64,000 bases of DNA from Protonemura montana. Lineage: Eukaryota > Arthropoda > Insecta > Plecoptera > Nemouridae. Location of the stretch: NCBI GenBank assembly GCA_947568835.1, contig OX387603.1, forward strand, positions 13,850,651-13,914,650, in the 5' to 3' direction. This document shows positions 44,501-56,100 of this stretch, one piece after another; the first letter of the stretch is position 1, and each line of letters begins with the position of its first letter. The position numbers and the translations under genes are program-made. The notes beneath the pieces were generated by a model, which saw nothing but the letters and a program-made list of their open reading frames with translations, did no database searches and was not told where the DNA came from.

Positions 44501-47500
44501 TTTATAAAGGGAATGCTGGATGAAGATTAGACAATTGAGGCAGATGTCATCCCAGATGAAAAGTTCAGAAAGTCGGCCAGTTGTCGCGGGAGGCGATATG
44601 ACCGAGATGACACAAGGTGACAGTTCAGTTACCTTCACATGAAAGAGGCAACAATAGATAAATTAAAGGATTAGAAAATAAGGCAGTGAATCATCAGGCA
44701 GCATCGACTATGGATGGAAGGTTCATGACACCATTACTAGCGGAGTCGTGATGTCGGAAACTCGGAATACTTTCGCCCCAAGCCGTATCGGTTTACCTTC
44801 TGTTAACCCAATGTAGATTTTCCAGCTAAATTGTAAATTAAAACTGTAAAAATGCAATTGGATCTAGACAATCGACAGACTAGAAAAGGTTTTGCAAGTC
44901 GAAACAACCGTTAATTTACGTTCAACAGATGCTATTGCAACTTTTTTTGCCAGATGCAGGGCAGACGAGGATGGCTACCACTTTGCTTTCGTATTGTGAC
45001 TGGAAATTGCTGGACAAAATACATTAATTTTACAGTCTGCTTATCGAATCGAGGGGAAATCGGTCGCAAAACTGCTTTACTGGACATTAATCCAAGTGCG
45101 TGTATCTTAACGCAGTACAAAAAACCACACCCATAGCAGGACACCGGCGAGAGAACGAGAAACGTCAAAACTAGCCAACAACAATCAACTAGTTCTTATC
45201 AACAAACTAACCGTCTCCAACCATAACTCACCTTGGTTAATTGGGGGTTACTTCACGACGATTAGTATCCCTGAAGAATAACTCAAAACGTGGCGTTTCC
45301 TAGGATGTTCTTGCACTTTTAATCAAACGAGAGTAGCTCGATGTCTACACAGCGCGGAGCTTCTTCTGCAACTGAACTATGTGGCGGCTGGCTCGCTTTT
45401 ACAGCCGAATGCTATCACTTTCCGCCAGAGCGGTGACTCACTTGCACCGCCGCCGCAGTCGTGCTATTGGACGAGACGAGGGTGGGGACACGGACAACAG
45501 AAGAGGGTATGGTACCATGGGAAATTCAAGTGCATAGCGCTCTAGTCCCGCGCACCCCTGGCCCGAATCGAATCATGGCCTGTGCCTTTCATGTTATTTC
45601 CCCCTTCATAGGCCCAGACAGTATTATGCAACAAGTAGCAGCTGAGAGAAACTGAGACGATTCTGGAGCTAGACTTTGTTTGCGCTTGGCCATAGCCACC
45701 CAATCCGGAGATCATCTTTTGTATCCTGTGGACATTGACAATGGATTGGTATTTTATTTCCGAGTGCAATGTCTACTAGACACAAATTAGGACCTCAAGG
45801 TCCTAAAAACGCTGATTTTTTTTCAAAACACTAAGCATATTTTTTTTTCGAAACTTGTTTCTGAAATTTTCGGGAAATGAACGTTAAGGACCATACAAGG
45901 GTCAAACTTTGTAAGCGTTAATATTTTGTACTTCTTAGGAGTATCTTTAACCCTAACTGTAAAGAAGAGGACACCTTATTTTTTTTTATTATTGGTAGTT
46001 TATCAATTTAAGTGCCGCAAAAATCATCACAAAGGTCACATATCGCATGGGCCAGACCAAATTGCAGTAGCAAAACGAGGTGACTGAGTCACGTCACCCG
46101 AGGCAATACCGTTGGCGCTATTCGACGCAGAAATGATTCATGGGGAGCTAGTGACATGCGACGTGACACCCGTAATGCGCACTTGCGTCGGACAAAAAAA
46201 TAACGGGGCAACATAGACAGAGCATGCACTTGTTAACATGTGCATCTAGACACGCAATGCTGGGATACGCTTAGGCCATCCTCCGACATTTGTGGTTTCA
46301 AGAAACACGATGGCGTTCAAAGAAACAAAAAAATTAGGTCTACATACATCAAAGGTTCGGTATTGTGTTGTTAATAAACGATCGGGGTATAAAAAAATTG
46401 CTGGCGTTTATTAGCTGGAATGTCAGTTGATTGAACTGAGCTCCTTGTCCATCTCCTTCTGAAGGCTTGCACAGCTTCCTCAAAGCATCACACAAGCTGG
46501 GACGTGGACCCTGAGCCACGACTCTTATGGTAATGATCCTCAAGCTGCTATATCGGGCCAAGTATCCTTGATCCGATTCAATACAAGGTGTCTGCAGTCT
46601 ACACAAGTAACTGATTATCTTGTCATAAGACAACCACTTGGATTTTAATTTATAATTATTATGTTTATACCATATTAGGTGATTCGTATATAATGTTGTA
46701 CCTACATCGTTGAAACATCTGCTATGCTTCAAATTAGGTACAACAAACTACTAAAACATATTTGTCTTGTTGTCTGTGTGAAACTCGCAGTGTTTGTCAA
46801 TTCCGTCAATCAATATCGTCTACTTCTGATATCAATTTGAACTTCTTTGCTATCTACGTCTCAATTCCCCAAACAATCGACATCGATCTATACCGGCATT
46901 CGAACCAAGGTCCTGTGACTCAGAGTGCTACTCTCTAAAAACGAATTGCGACATCGAATAGAACGCGCCGATCGTTATCACCAGTAAGACGCTGATTATC
47001 CATTGTGCGTTGATTTGACATTGTGCGCCGGGACGCATCGCAAATACGTTCTTCGTCCGCAGAGCTGTCTTCCGGTTCAAGTCGATGACCTCACAGTCTG
47101 CGCAAGCAGAGTAAACCTACTTCCGTCCGAATGTTGCAAAGAAATCTGCAATTGTGGTACAATACTGTAATGTAAATACAGAGCATGTTTGCTGTATTAC
47201 AGATCTAAATGACTGCAACCAGAAGTCACGCGGAGGAAGATACGACTTGCCTCATCATTGTCTCATCGTTTTGCTTGACAAAATGTTAAATATTGAAGAT
47301 GGCTTTGCGATGTAATATGAGCAGCTCCAATTATCACTCTAATTGTTTAATGGGTACGTGAACGTAAAGGAATTATACTCGTGGGCGTGCGCATGGGCAC
47401 ACTTTATTTGGGACACTCCGGGAATGAAGGGTGACATCTTCAGTGAACGCAGTTTAGAGCTTTGGTGTAGAGTGCCTGCAAACCGTTCTCAACACAAAAA

Positions 47501-49495
47501 CCTATAAAGTATCAACCCAGTGGCACAATATAATCATAGTCTTTGATGATTCATACTTAACTCCAGGAAGCAATTGCTAGCACCACGATAACATCATGAT
47601 GCAACTTGGATGGTTTTTAGCGTATTGAGTTAAATAAATATAATGTTTGTCTTTTTCCCCATAAGAGAATGATATTAGTTTGCATTTAGTATCTCGATAA
47701 TTCTCTATTAGCACTGGGTCGGGCCAGTCACGCCCAGAAATGGCCCCACCGCTCAACACCTTGCGTACTCCTTATGATGGTAATTATCCCAAAGCCACAA
47801 TTAAACACCGGGGTATTGAGTGCCAAAAAGTTTGGTATCCTTAACTTTTGGAGAACGTTAACCATGCCGCACAGTTTTTGACATAACAATTACAAATTTC
47901 TAATCTTTAGCAACTTGTTTGATACACATCTCTATCTCCCTCTGCAGTTCTACCAGCACAACTGCATTTACCATTAACAAATCCATGTTATACTATCGGG
48001 CTTTTAATCATAAAAGACCCTCATCTTAACGAGTGAGACCGTTTACCCTAACTCTACTATATGGTTTACCTAATAAATATGGAAACTATTTTTGAACATT
48101 AATTGGTGAAATCCTCAAAGCGTGACCGTGGCCACTGCACTGTAATTTCCACTAGACTAAAAAAACGCTGCTGTGTGTTTAGAGCGTATGAAGAATTTTT
48201 ATTAATTACCAAGTTAGGTGTCTCGCTTGAGATCCCTTATAATCTTATCGTCCAATATGAAAACATCAGACAATGGCCAATAGCAATGTTACGTGCGCTG
48301 CCAGCTGGTGAGACACAGTCCCCAGTTTAATTGCAGATAGATAGACTGATTTGAGTCTTGAGAGAGAATCAGTTGAATCACGATTGTGCGAATTGATGAC
48401 GAATGAAAATTAAATTGAGACATTGTACTAGCTCGCCCCGATCGATATGAACTCGGGAATGGCTCGTTATTGCGCGTGTTTCAATTATCAACATTGAACA
48501 GTGAATGTCAATGTGCACATTTATGATTTGCTTTGTTGTAGGTTGGTCTCCATTATCTAGGCTTGCAAAGAAATGAGACATACATTCACTATCTTAAGAG
48601 ATGACATTTTAATTGTATGAGGATCTCCTAAAAACAAGAGGATAGGTAGTTTCGATTCGAAATGCCAGTGAAATATAGAACAGAATAAAGTACCTTAAAA
48701 TTACATTATTTAGCCCGATACGGTTCCAACTTTACCACTAGATTATAACTGAATTTATCGCATTTTTGTAAAATATTAAAATTGAAAACTTGCTCGTGAA
48801 AAATCTGCTAGAAGAAGGAGGTGAGAGAATGCAGAGGTTTTGTAACCTGCGTCCGCTAGCATGTAGCTGGTATGATTTAATTTCATAACCAATGATGAAG
48901 TGATTCAACTTACTAAAGCTTATTTCACACCGGCCAAAGATGAATGACTAGATGAGGTGAGGGTTGCGAACCATGTGTGAGTGACTGATAAGACGAGATT
49001 AGACAAATACATCTCCAGATCAATGAAGAACAATAGGAACTTGTTCCTTAAAAGGCCATGGACCGACCTAACCTCAGTAAATAAATGATAGGCATCTCAT
49101 CTATGATACAATTTTGTTCTTCCTTTCTTTGTTTTGTTTCAAATACCTCAATTGATATTTACACATTTTTCAAGAACTTTAAACAGATGTCTTACAATAT
49201 AGTCTTTTCTTGCAAAACATTTGAAATAAACAAAAGCCCATTAAAAAAATTGCAACTCTTCTAACAAGCCATTTTCAGGGCACCTACAAACAATTTAATT
49301 CACAATAGGTATGCCTATTATCCCTATGTTATCAAATTTGAGGCCCTGTTTCCCCCATTTCCACGTGTTTACGTTTGTCATGGGATTGGGAGGTAGAGAC
49401 ATCAGAAAGTACAACAATTTCGTTTGTTGTTTTTTAGATGGACGCAACAGCATTAGTGTAAAAAAAGACGAAAAGTTCTTCAGAACCCATACATT
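38525..49495. other. ~11-kb interval with no supported gene
   Basis: It lies between the beta-thymosin start and the CARS2 stop. The sequence looks single-copy and richer in CpG than the introns around it. Only scattered, non-homologous ORFs occur. Things worth noting are overlapping open frames at 39346-39600 (-), a CpG-rich patch with a CCAAT box and a possible donor near 45436-45480 (-), and a tRNA-like half at 46888-46940 (-). At least part of it must hold the beta-thymosin promoter and 5' noncoding exon. Confidence 0.5.
46888..46940 (-). ncRNA. tRNA-like 3' half (pseudogene or SINE)
   Basis: The minus strand reads GAGTCACAGGACCTTGGTTC then GAATGCCGG. This gives a box B GGTTCGAATGCC at 46895-46906, preceded by an anticodon-arm-like stretch. 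No box A or complete cloverleaf was found. Confidence 0.3.
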
Positions 49496-52328
49496 TTATT
49501 TCTCAAAGGAACCGATATCAGAGAATCGCCACGATGACATCTTACCGTGATCCTGCAAAAATGATTGTGTAATGTAATTTTTATTAACGTCGGTGATTCA
49601 TGTAAGTCTAGGCAATAACAGCTACAACTTACTGTAATGTTTATTCCACTGGCTGCCAGATTGTCTCTCAACCAATCACAGGACTTCAGCAGAGTGCCTT
49701 CTTTCTTTTCCATGCTCTTATTTAATGCAGTTTCTCTTACTGAGGTACGAAACTCAACAACGTTGTCGAGAATTTTTTGTAATTGAGCAGAATTTTTCCC
49801 TACTTCCAAATCCTACAAATGAAACACAAAATAGAAAAATGAGTAATCAATTTTATATGTTTTTAAAAGCGTTTATGTTAATTGCCCTGCAGCAATAGCT
49901 AGATTTTCAATAAAATTTCCATTAACTTTCAATAGTTAAGTCCAAATTGTAAAAAAAAATTCTTAATGAGGAAATAAATTGCCTCTGTTCATCATCCTAA
50001 CAGTCAGTTGCAACCTGCTAATTCAAAGTTGCACCTATGTGTAATAGAAGGTGGTAAGTAATTCACCAAATATATAAGATAATTTTGAAATAGTGCAATA
50101 ATAGACCGATTCAAATTGCAGTCAAACATTTTAGTATTGAATCTATGTAAAAAAAAAAAAAAAAAAAAACAGGCGAAAACAATAAGTTTAGATGTAACAA
50201 TTTCACTAATAATTTGACATCTATCTGCAAGTCTACCTGTTTGCTAGCAAGCAGAACTCCAAAGATCTTCATGGTTTTACTGACAAAGCCTGCAACTGCC
50301 GCCACCAAAGCCGGGCTGCCAGTGAAGTCTTGCTGGACTTTTGAATCGTGCAACATCTTATTAGTGACGCTAATTAGGTCTAAGATCGCGGCCATGCTTT
50401 TGGAGGTATCAAAATCATCTGCAAGGCTGGACTGTAATTTCAATTTTGTGCTCTCAAGTATCTGAAAAAGAAAATAATTAATGATTCCAACAAAAGCATA
50501 TAACATTCACAATGTTCTCGTGATTTTTTAAAAATAAACGACAGAAAGTAAATAAATCTATTTTACTTTTAAGTGATTTAGAGTTGTACATTATGAGTTA
50601 GAGGAAAAGAGTTATCAATTTGTAAAGAACCAAATATATCGGAACTGAGCAAGAGAAAATTACAACAGTTTGCATAGTAAAATTATTTTGCTAAAATTTA
50701 CTGCTACAAACCACAGACATCAACAACTTTTTTAGGATACATTCTAATTGTGAGATTTATCAAGAATTTGGCAATTTATGGAATGTAAAATTATACTGGA
50801 CTAATCATAGGTGGAAGTGGCTCTTTCAACATTATGTTTTGTACATACCCCTTCTAACAAAATTGAATCAATATTTCCACGATTTGTCAGTCCTTGAATG
50901 TACGCCTCGCAATCGTTGAGGAATGAAGACATTTTCTTGCAAATCGCAACAGCGTTTTCCATTGAGCTTTCAGAAAATTCTACTCCTGCAGAAAGGACCA
51001 TTGTTAAACAATTTTGTATTCATAGATCAAGAGTTTGAGCAATTATGCAAAAAAATCAGAAAACTGATCTACTAAGTTCATGTAAAAATGAGAGTGCCAA
51101 CCATTTCTGTATCGAGACAATAGACAGAAAACTCGAAACTCGTTTGCTGTGTATTTTTCTAGAAAATCTTGGATTTTAATTGTATTCTTGAGAGATTTTG
51201 ACATCTTGACGTCATTTTTCAGGTGCAAGTGGCCGGCGTGAAGCCAATAATTCACCCACTGAGGCACATCGTGGTGTACACAACTCTGGGCCTCTTCGTT
51301 TTCGTGATGCGGGAACAGCAGATCAATTCCGCCCGTGTGAAGGTCAATGTTTTTTCCAAGCATGATACTAAAAAAATATTTATTAAACAAAATATAATTT
51401 TTTGGTGGATGGTAACACAAATATATGTTAGCTACCTTGCCATGGTTGAGCACTCAATGTGCCATCCTGGTCTTCCTTTTCCAGTGCCCCAAGGACTGTT
51501 CCAGAATGGCTCTCCAGGTTTCGCTCCCTTCCATAGAGCAAAGTCAAGCGCTGAACGTTTCCCACCAACACTCGTCTCATCTGTTTCCGAGGCAGGGAAT
51601 AGTTTCCCATAACCACCAAATTGTGCAGTGTCAAAATAAACTGAACCATCTTCGGTAATGTATCCTTGCCCTTGTTCAAGAATATTTCCAACAAATTTGA
51701 TAATTTGTGGGATGTAGTCAGTTACACGAGTAGTTATTGTTGGAGGCTCAACATTTAAACTAGCCATGTCTTCTCTGAACTCTGCTTCATAGAAACTTGT
51801 AATGGTTTTGATCTCTTCGTTTCTTTCTGAAGCTCGATGAATGATTTTGTCGTCAATGTCAGTGATGCCCATTACCAGGACAACGTTTACATCAAAGTAA
51901 TCTACGAGTATCCTTCGTATTATATCAAATTTCACATAGGAACTAAAAAATAAAAATGTAATAATTTAAATTTCTTTCTTAAATTACAAGATAAGTATTC
52001 GGGTTCTACAGCTGGCGTGATCACACAGGTGCCGCAGTGAAGCAAGAGTGGGTTATGTTTTAGTTGTGACTGCTACGTACCAGGCATGTCCTATGTGAGC
52101 CGAGTCGTAAACTGTAGGTCCACACATGTACCAAGTAGCTAAATTTGGTGATTTTAATACCAATGGAACTTTAGTCTTTGTAACAGAGTTCAATACCTTT
52201 ATATCAGTGTTATAACCAACAGGAATTGTCCATTTAGTTGATATTCTACATTTATGAACAATCAGAGGGAAATTAATAAATCCCTTGTAGATATTAGCTG
52301 AGCGATGTAATCTTCTAATAAAGATCAT
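49496..52328 (-). CDS. CARS2: Mitochondrial cysteinyl-tRNA synthetase
   Basis: Seven exons: 52328-52081, 51942-51436, 51367-51102, 50985-50849, 50461-50237, 49812-49633, 49552-49496. They join in frame to 539 residues (human CARS2 564). The enzyme charges mitochondrial tRNA-Cys. The basic N-terminus ([17 protein letters not shown]) suits a mitochondrial targeting peptide. Class I motifs are present: HIGH at 78-81 in [18 protein letters not shown], and KMSKS at 306-310. The zinc site is recognisable from Cys69, the GWHIECS cysteine and the FPHHENE His/Glu. [10 protein letters not shown] and [17 protein letters not shown] are family signatures. The C-terminal half is the usual helical anticodon-binding region and is less conserved. 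The short last exon and the donor GTTGGC after exon 3 are the weakest parts. Confidence 0.95.
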
Positions 52329-52494
52329 GGTGAGAAAATTTGTTATTGAAGGGAGCGTGCTGTCAAAGTAACCTCCATTTTCCCATGTGCGTTTTCAACA
52401 GCTGTTGAAACTGAAAACATATTTTGACAGAAAACTCGTGTTCGCAAAAATATTTTATTCCAGAGTAAAATCGAGAATAATATACTTTTCAAAG
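52329..52494. promoter_or_regulatory. Bidirectional promoter, CARS2/COA5, with 18-bp palindrome
   Basis: 166 bp separate the divergent starts of two nuclear genes for mitochondrial proteins. At 52393-52410 is the perfect palindrome TTTCAACAGCTGTTGAAA, centred on a CAGCTG E-box and within about 10 bp of the midpoint between the two ATGs. Confidence 0.6.
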
Positions 52495-53001
52495 ATGATG
52501 AAATATGAAGGAGAAGGAGATGAGTTAAAGGACAAAAGTGCCTGTGCTGGAGTGCGAGCTGATTTGAAGATGTGTCTTCTTCAGAGTGACTGCGTTAAAA
52601 AGGTTAATCAATGGTTTAATTTAACCTCTTAAATTACAATCGGAGTCAAGTCATTATATAATCTTGAAATATTTTAGGACAAAAAAACTCCTCGTGAGTG
52701 TCTTCAAGCACATGATGCTTCAATTCCAAATGAGTGCTACGTACTGAGACAAACCTTCTTCGAGTGCAAACGATCCCTGGTCAGTAATAACAAATCACCT
52801 ACCTACCAGATATAATTGTAATGCTTCAAAAACATTTTCTCTGCTTACATTTGCAACAGCAAAGACCATCAAATTAGTTGGCAAGCAATAAAAGAATGAA
52901 AGTTAGAACACGGTTAGATATTTGTGATTGATATGGGAATCTTAACCTTTCTTTTATAGCTCGACAACAGGCAGAGATTTCGAGGAAGGAAAGGATATTA
53001 A
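52495..53001 (+). CDS. COA5: Cytochrome c oxidase assembly factor 5 (PET191 family)
   Basis: Three exons (52495-52602, 52678-52779, 52960-53001) encode 83 residues (human 74). COA5/Pet191 is a small mitochondrial intermembrane-space protein needed for complex IV assembly. Twin CX9C motifs are seen: Cys17/Cys27 in CAGVRADLKMC and Cys56/Cys66 in CYVLRQTFFEC, with further Cys33 (QSDC) and Cys44 (PRECL). FECKRSLLDNRQRFRGRKGY at the end is nearly identical to the family. The loop ending in IPNE is longer than in vertebrates. The start is Met at 52495 (a second Met follows at once). It is divergent from CARS2 and convergent with INTU. Confidence 0.96.
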
Positions 53002-53124
53002 CCATGATTCATGAATGGTCCTGAAAGGAATGTCCTTGGCATCATCAATCAACATTCATGCTTGTGATTAAATTTGTATAAATCGTCAGTACATGTAGAA
53101 ATCTTAAAATAAAAATAATTAAGT

Positions 53125-56100
53125 TCATCCACACGAGTACATTCCCAATCTGAAAGCTATTTCCACCATGTTCTGTGGGGCTGAGTCGTGGTAGCAAATG
53201 TACACTTCCTTTGGCAGCGGTGTAAAGAAAAGACGCCTAGAAGAAAAAACAGTATTCTTTCAAAATCAATTAGAGTATCTCATTCATTACCTAGCTAAAG
53301 ATACAAGAACAGAAACTACATATGCAATGGACATTTGTTACTACTCACCCAACAACCCAATAAGTAAGTGGAGGAGATTTCTTGGATCCTTCAGTATCAT
53401 TGGCAGAGCATTCAAACAGAATACCGTGTTCTTTTATAGCGACCAACGATGTGTTTACAGGTGCTTTGGTTCTTTCGTGGGAGCCCATTTTCTGAAAAAT
53501 TCAAATTAAAGATCAATTTAGGTTCCTTCAACACAAATGCATCCCATTTACAGAATTTACAGAATCTCTTTTACCTTGAATTTGATTGTGTTCTGAAACA
53601 AGCTGTGTATAGTCAACGAGCTGCGTCTAAAGTTATCTAATATCTCTGTCAACCGCTCTGAGTTCTCTCTGTTTTCAGGAGAGCACATCAAAATACCATC
53701 TGTTAAATCCAGCTGAACGTAATGAAACAGCAAATTTTCTTCACCAGCAGTCAGCCTGTAAGAAAACAACATTTTTCTATAGATGGCCATACTTTTTAAA
53801 AAACAGAGCAATGCAAATTCTGGTTTATGAGTATTCGAACTTTGAAGGCACAATGTGTTCAACGTCAGCTAAAAACGATGGTCTCTTATCCGGCAAGTCA
53901 TAACTGCGAGTATCACTCTGGAAAAATAAAACAAAATTTTAAAAGAGAAATGTAATATTGTTTTAAATTGCTGTCAAAATAATTTCTTTACAGCCTACCC
54001 TATAATAATCGGAATCGGACTGTGAATCGCTCAGCTTGCTGGCATTATCTCCAAAACCCTTTTCTCTTTCCGCCCTTCGCCCGAGAATTGGTAAATCGTC
54101 GCTCATCTCGCTGAGACTTGGTGCCCCTCGGCTCTGAGAGTCTTCTGACGAAAGTCCTGATATGTTGAGCGAACGTTCAGGGCTCAAGCCTCGCCGCTTC
54201 AATATGGACGTGACTTCAGGCGTTTTCTTGCCCAGCGATAGAGGTGACACTGACAGAGTCGACGCTCCAAGAGAAATGCCTAAATGATGTCACAGATGTA
54301 AATGTCACAGTGAATTGGTAGAATTGAACAGGTTTTACTGGAAATGTATTCATCTTGGCGATAAGATGTGCGATAAGGATGGGTGCTATTAATTACAGGA
54401 ACATGAGTGGTGGGATTCACAAGGCTAGAATGCTGAAGGTAAAAATATTGTTCAATTTTTTTAAAGCCGTAAAAAGTAAATATTAACTTAACTCTTTGAT
54501 TTGGGACTATTAATGTGGATCAATCAATTCAGGGAGAGGCCTTTATGATAATCACAAACTCTTAATTCATTATCGTCTTCAGACTCATGGCCTATTAAAC
54601 TAACCAGCCATTGTACACCCAGGAAGCTATTCAAACATTTGACAGATATTATGTTATTTATAGCACTTCAGTTTAAAAATTCTATCAGCCTGCAACCTGA
54701 AGTTACAGCACAATCAATTATTTATATTTTAAACAACATGGCAGGCTATACCAGATTCAAGTTACTCTTTCCTGAAATGCCAGAAGATATTTTTTGTGAA
54801 AAAATCCCAAGAAATGTAAACATTTCTCAATGGACCAAGTTAAGAAAGAAATTAATATCTGTGCAATGACCTTACCAGCAGTGGCTGCCAGCTTTGTGGG
54901 GGTAAGTCCCAGAAACCCGGTGGCCGGTTTGGCCAGCACGATGTTCTCCGGGCTTACAAGCTGAGGACGCGCTGACGTACGCAACCACTCAGATGCGATG
55001 GCCGCAACCCCCAGCTTCTGAATGTGGTGCAGCGTATCTTGCGCCTGCTCAACGTAAACCACGTCTGGGCCGCAATTGTCTTCCGCCCTTCACAGACAGA
55101 GTAGGCACAGAAGTTAGGCAATGGACATCAACTGTAACCCATCCTCGATAAACATACATGCTACATACGGTGAATTAGAGGAACCTGTATATTTTATAAA
55201 AATCACTATAGTGAATAATTTACCAGTGCTAATTTTTAGACAAAGAAGTTTTGGAGTATGAAAAAAATTAAAGTAAAACATACTACCAAGGTTCCTCTGT
55301 AAATCAAATAAAAAGGCCTTAATATAATTATAAGTACCTGATTGTGCATCCACCAGACTCCAATAAAACAACAAGCATATCTTGTCCCTGAAACATACAA
55401 GCAGTGTTAGAGACAAAACAATTTATGTTCCAACATGTAAAATAGATGCTGAAACGATTCATAAATCTTAATACCTACTGCACCAGCATACTATCTTACA
55501 GAACAGAACCATTATTTTCCAAGCTGCACACTCTGCTACTCTTTTTGGAAATATAAAGCAATCACATAGATCAATAACTCGAGAAACAGATACTTTAGAC
55601 TTATAATACGAGTAACACTATGGGACTGCAAGCCAGAGCATCTCCAATACCTCACCTTGCCAACAATTAGCACAAACCACTTCCCTTGTGGCAGGCTATA
55701 GGGGGTGATATCGCTGGGTGGAAGCTCAAGGCCGCGGTTAGTCGACGCCGGAAAAACTCGCCGCCACACGACTAACGAACAGACGGGCTCCTCGCGGCCC
55801 AAGTGGAGCAAACCTTGTTGGCGGCAGAAGCTGGTCACGTCGACCAGGTCTGTCTGATGCAAGTGTGAAGCCAGCAGGTAGCCTTGATGAAAGAGGCACG
55901 TTCCGATGATGGTGTATAGACGTTGGTAGCCACTCAGATCGTCGTTCTGTCAGGCATCCAAAACTAGTAATTAAGTTGTTGTGTGGAAGTTTTGGCGGTT
56001 ATTTGAGACAGTGGCTGACTTTTTAAGCAATTCTGAAGGCAGGCACAAAATAAAAGAATGTTCATGTGAAATTTATTTACCCTCTCCAAAAATAAGATAT

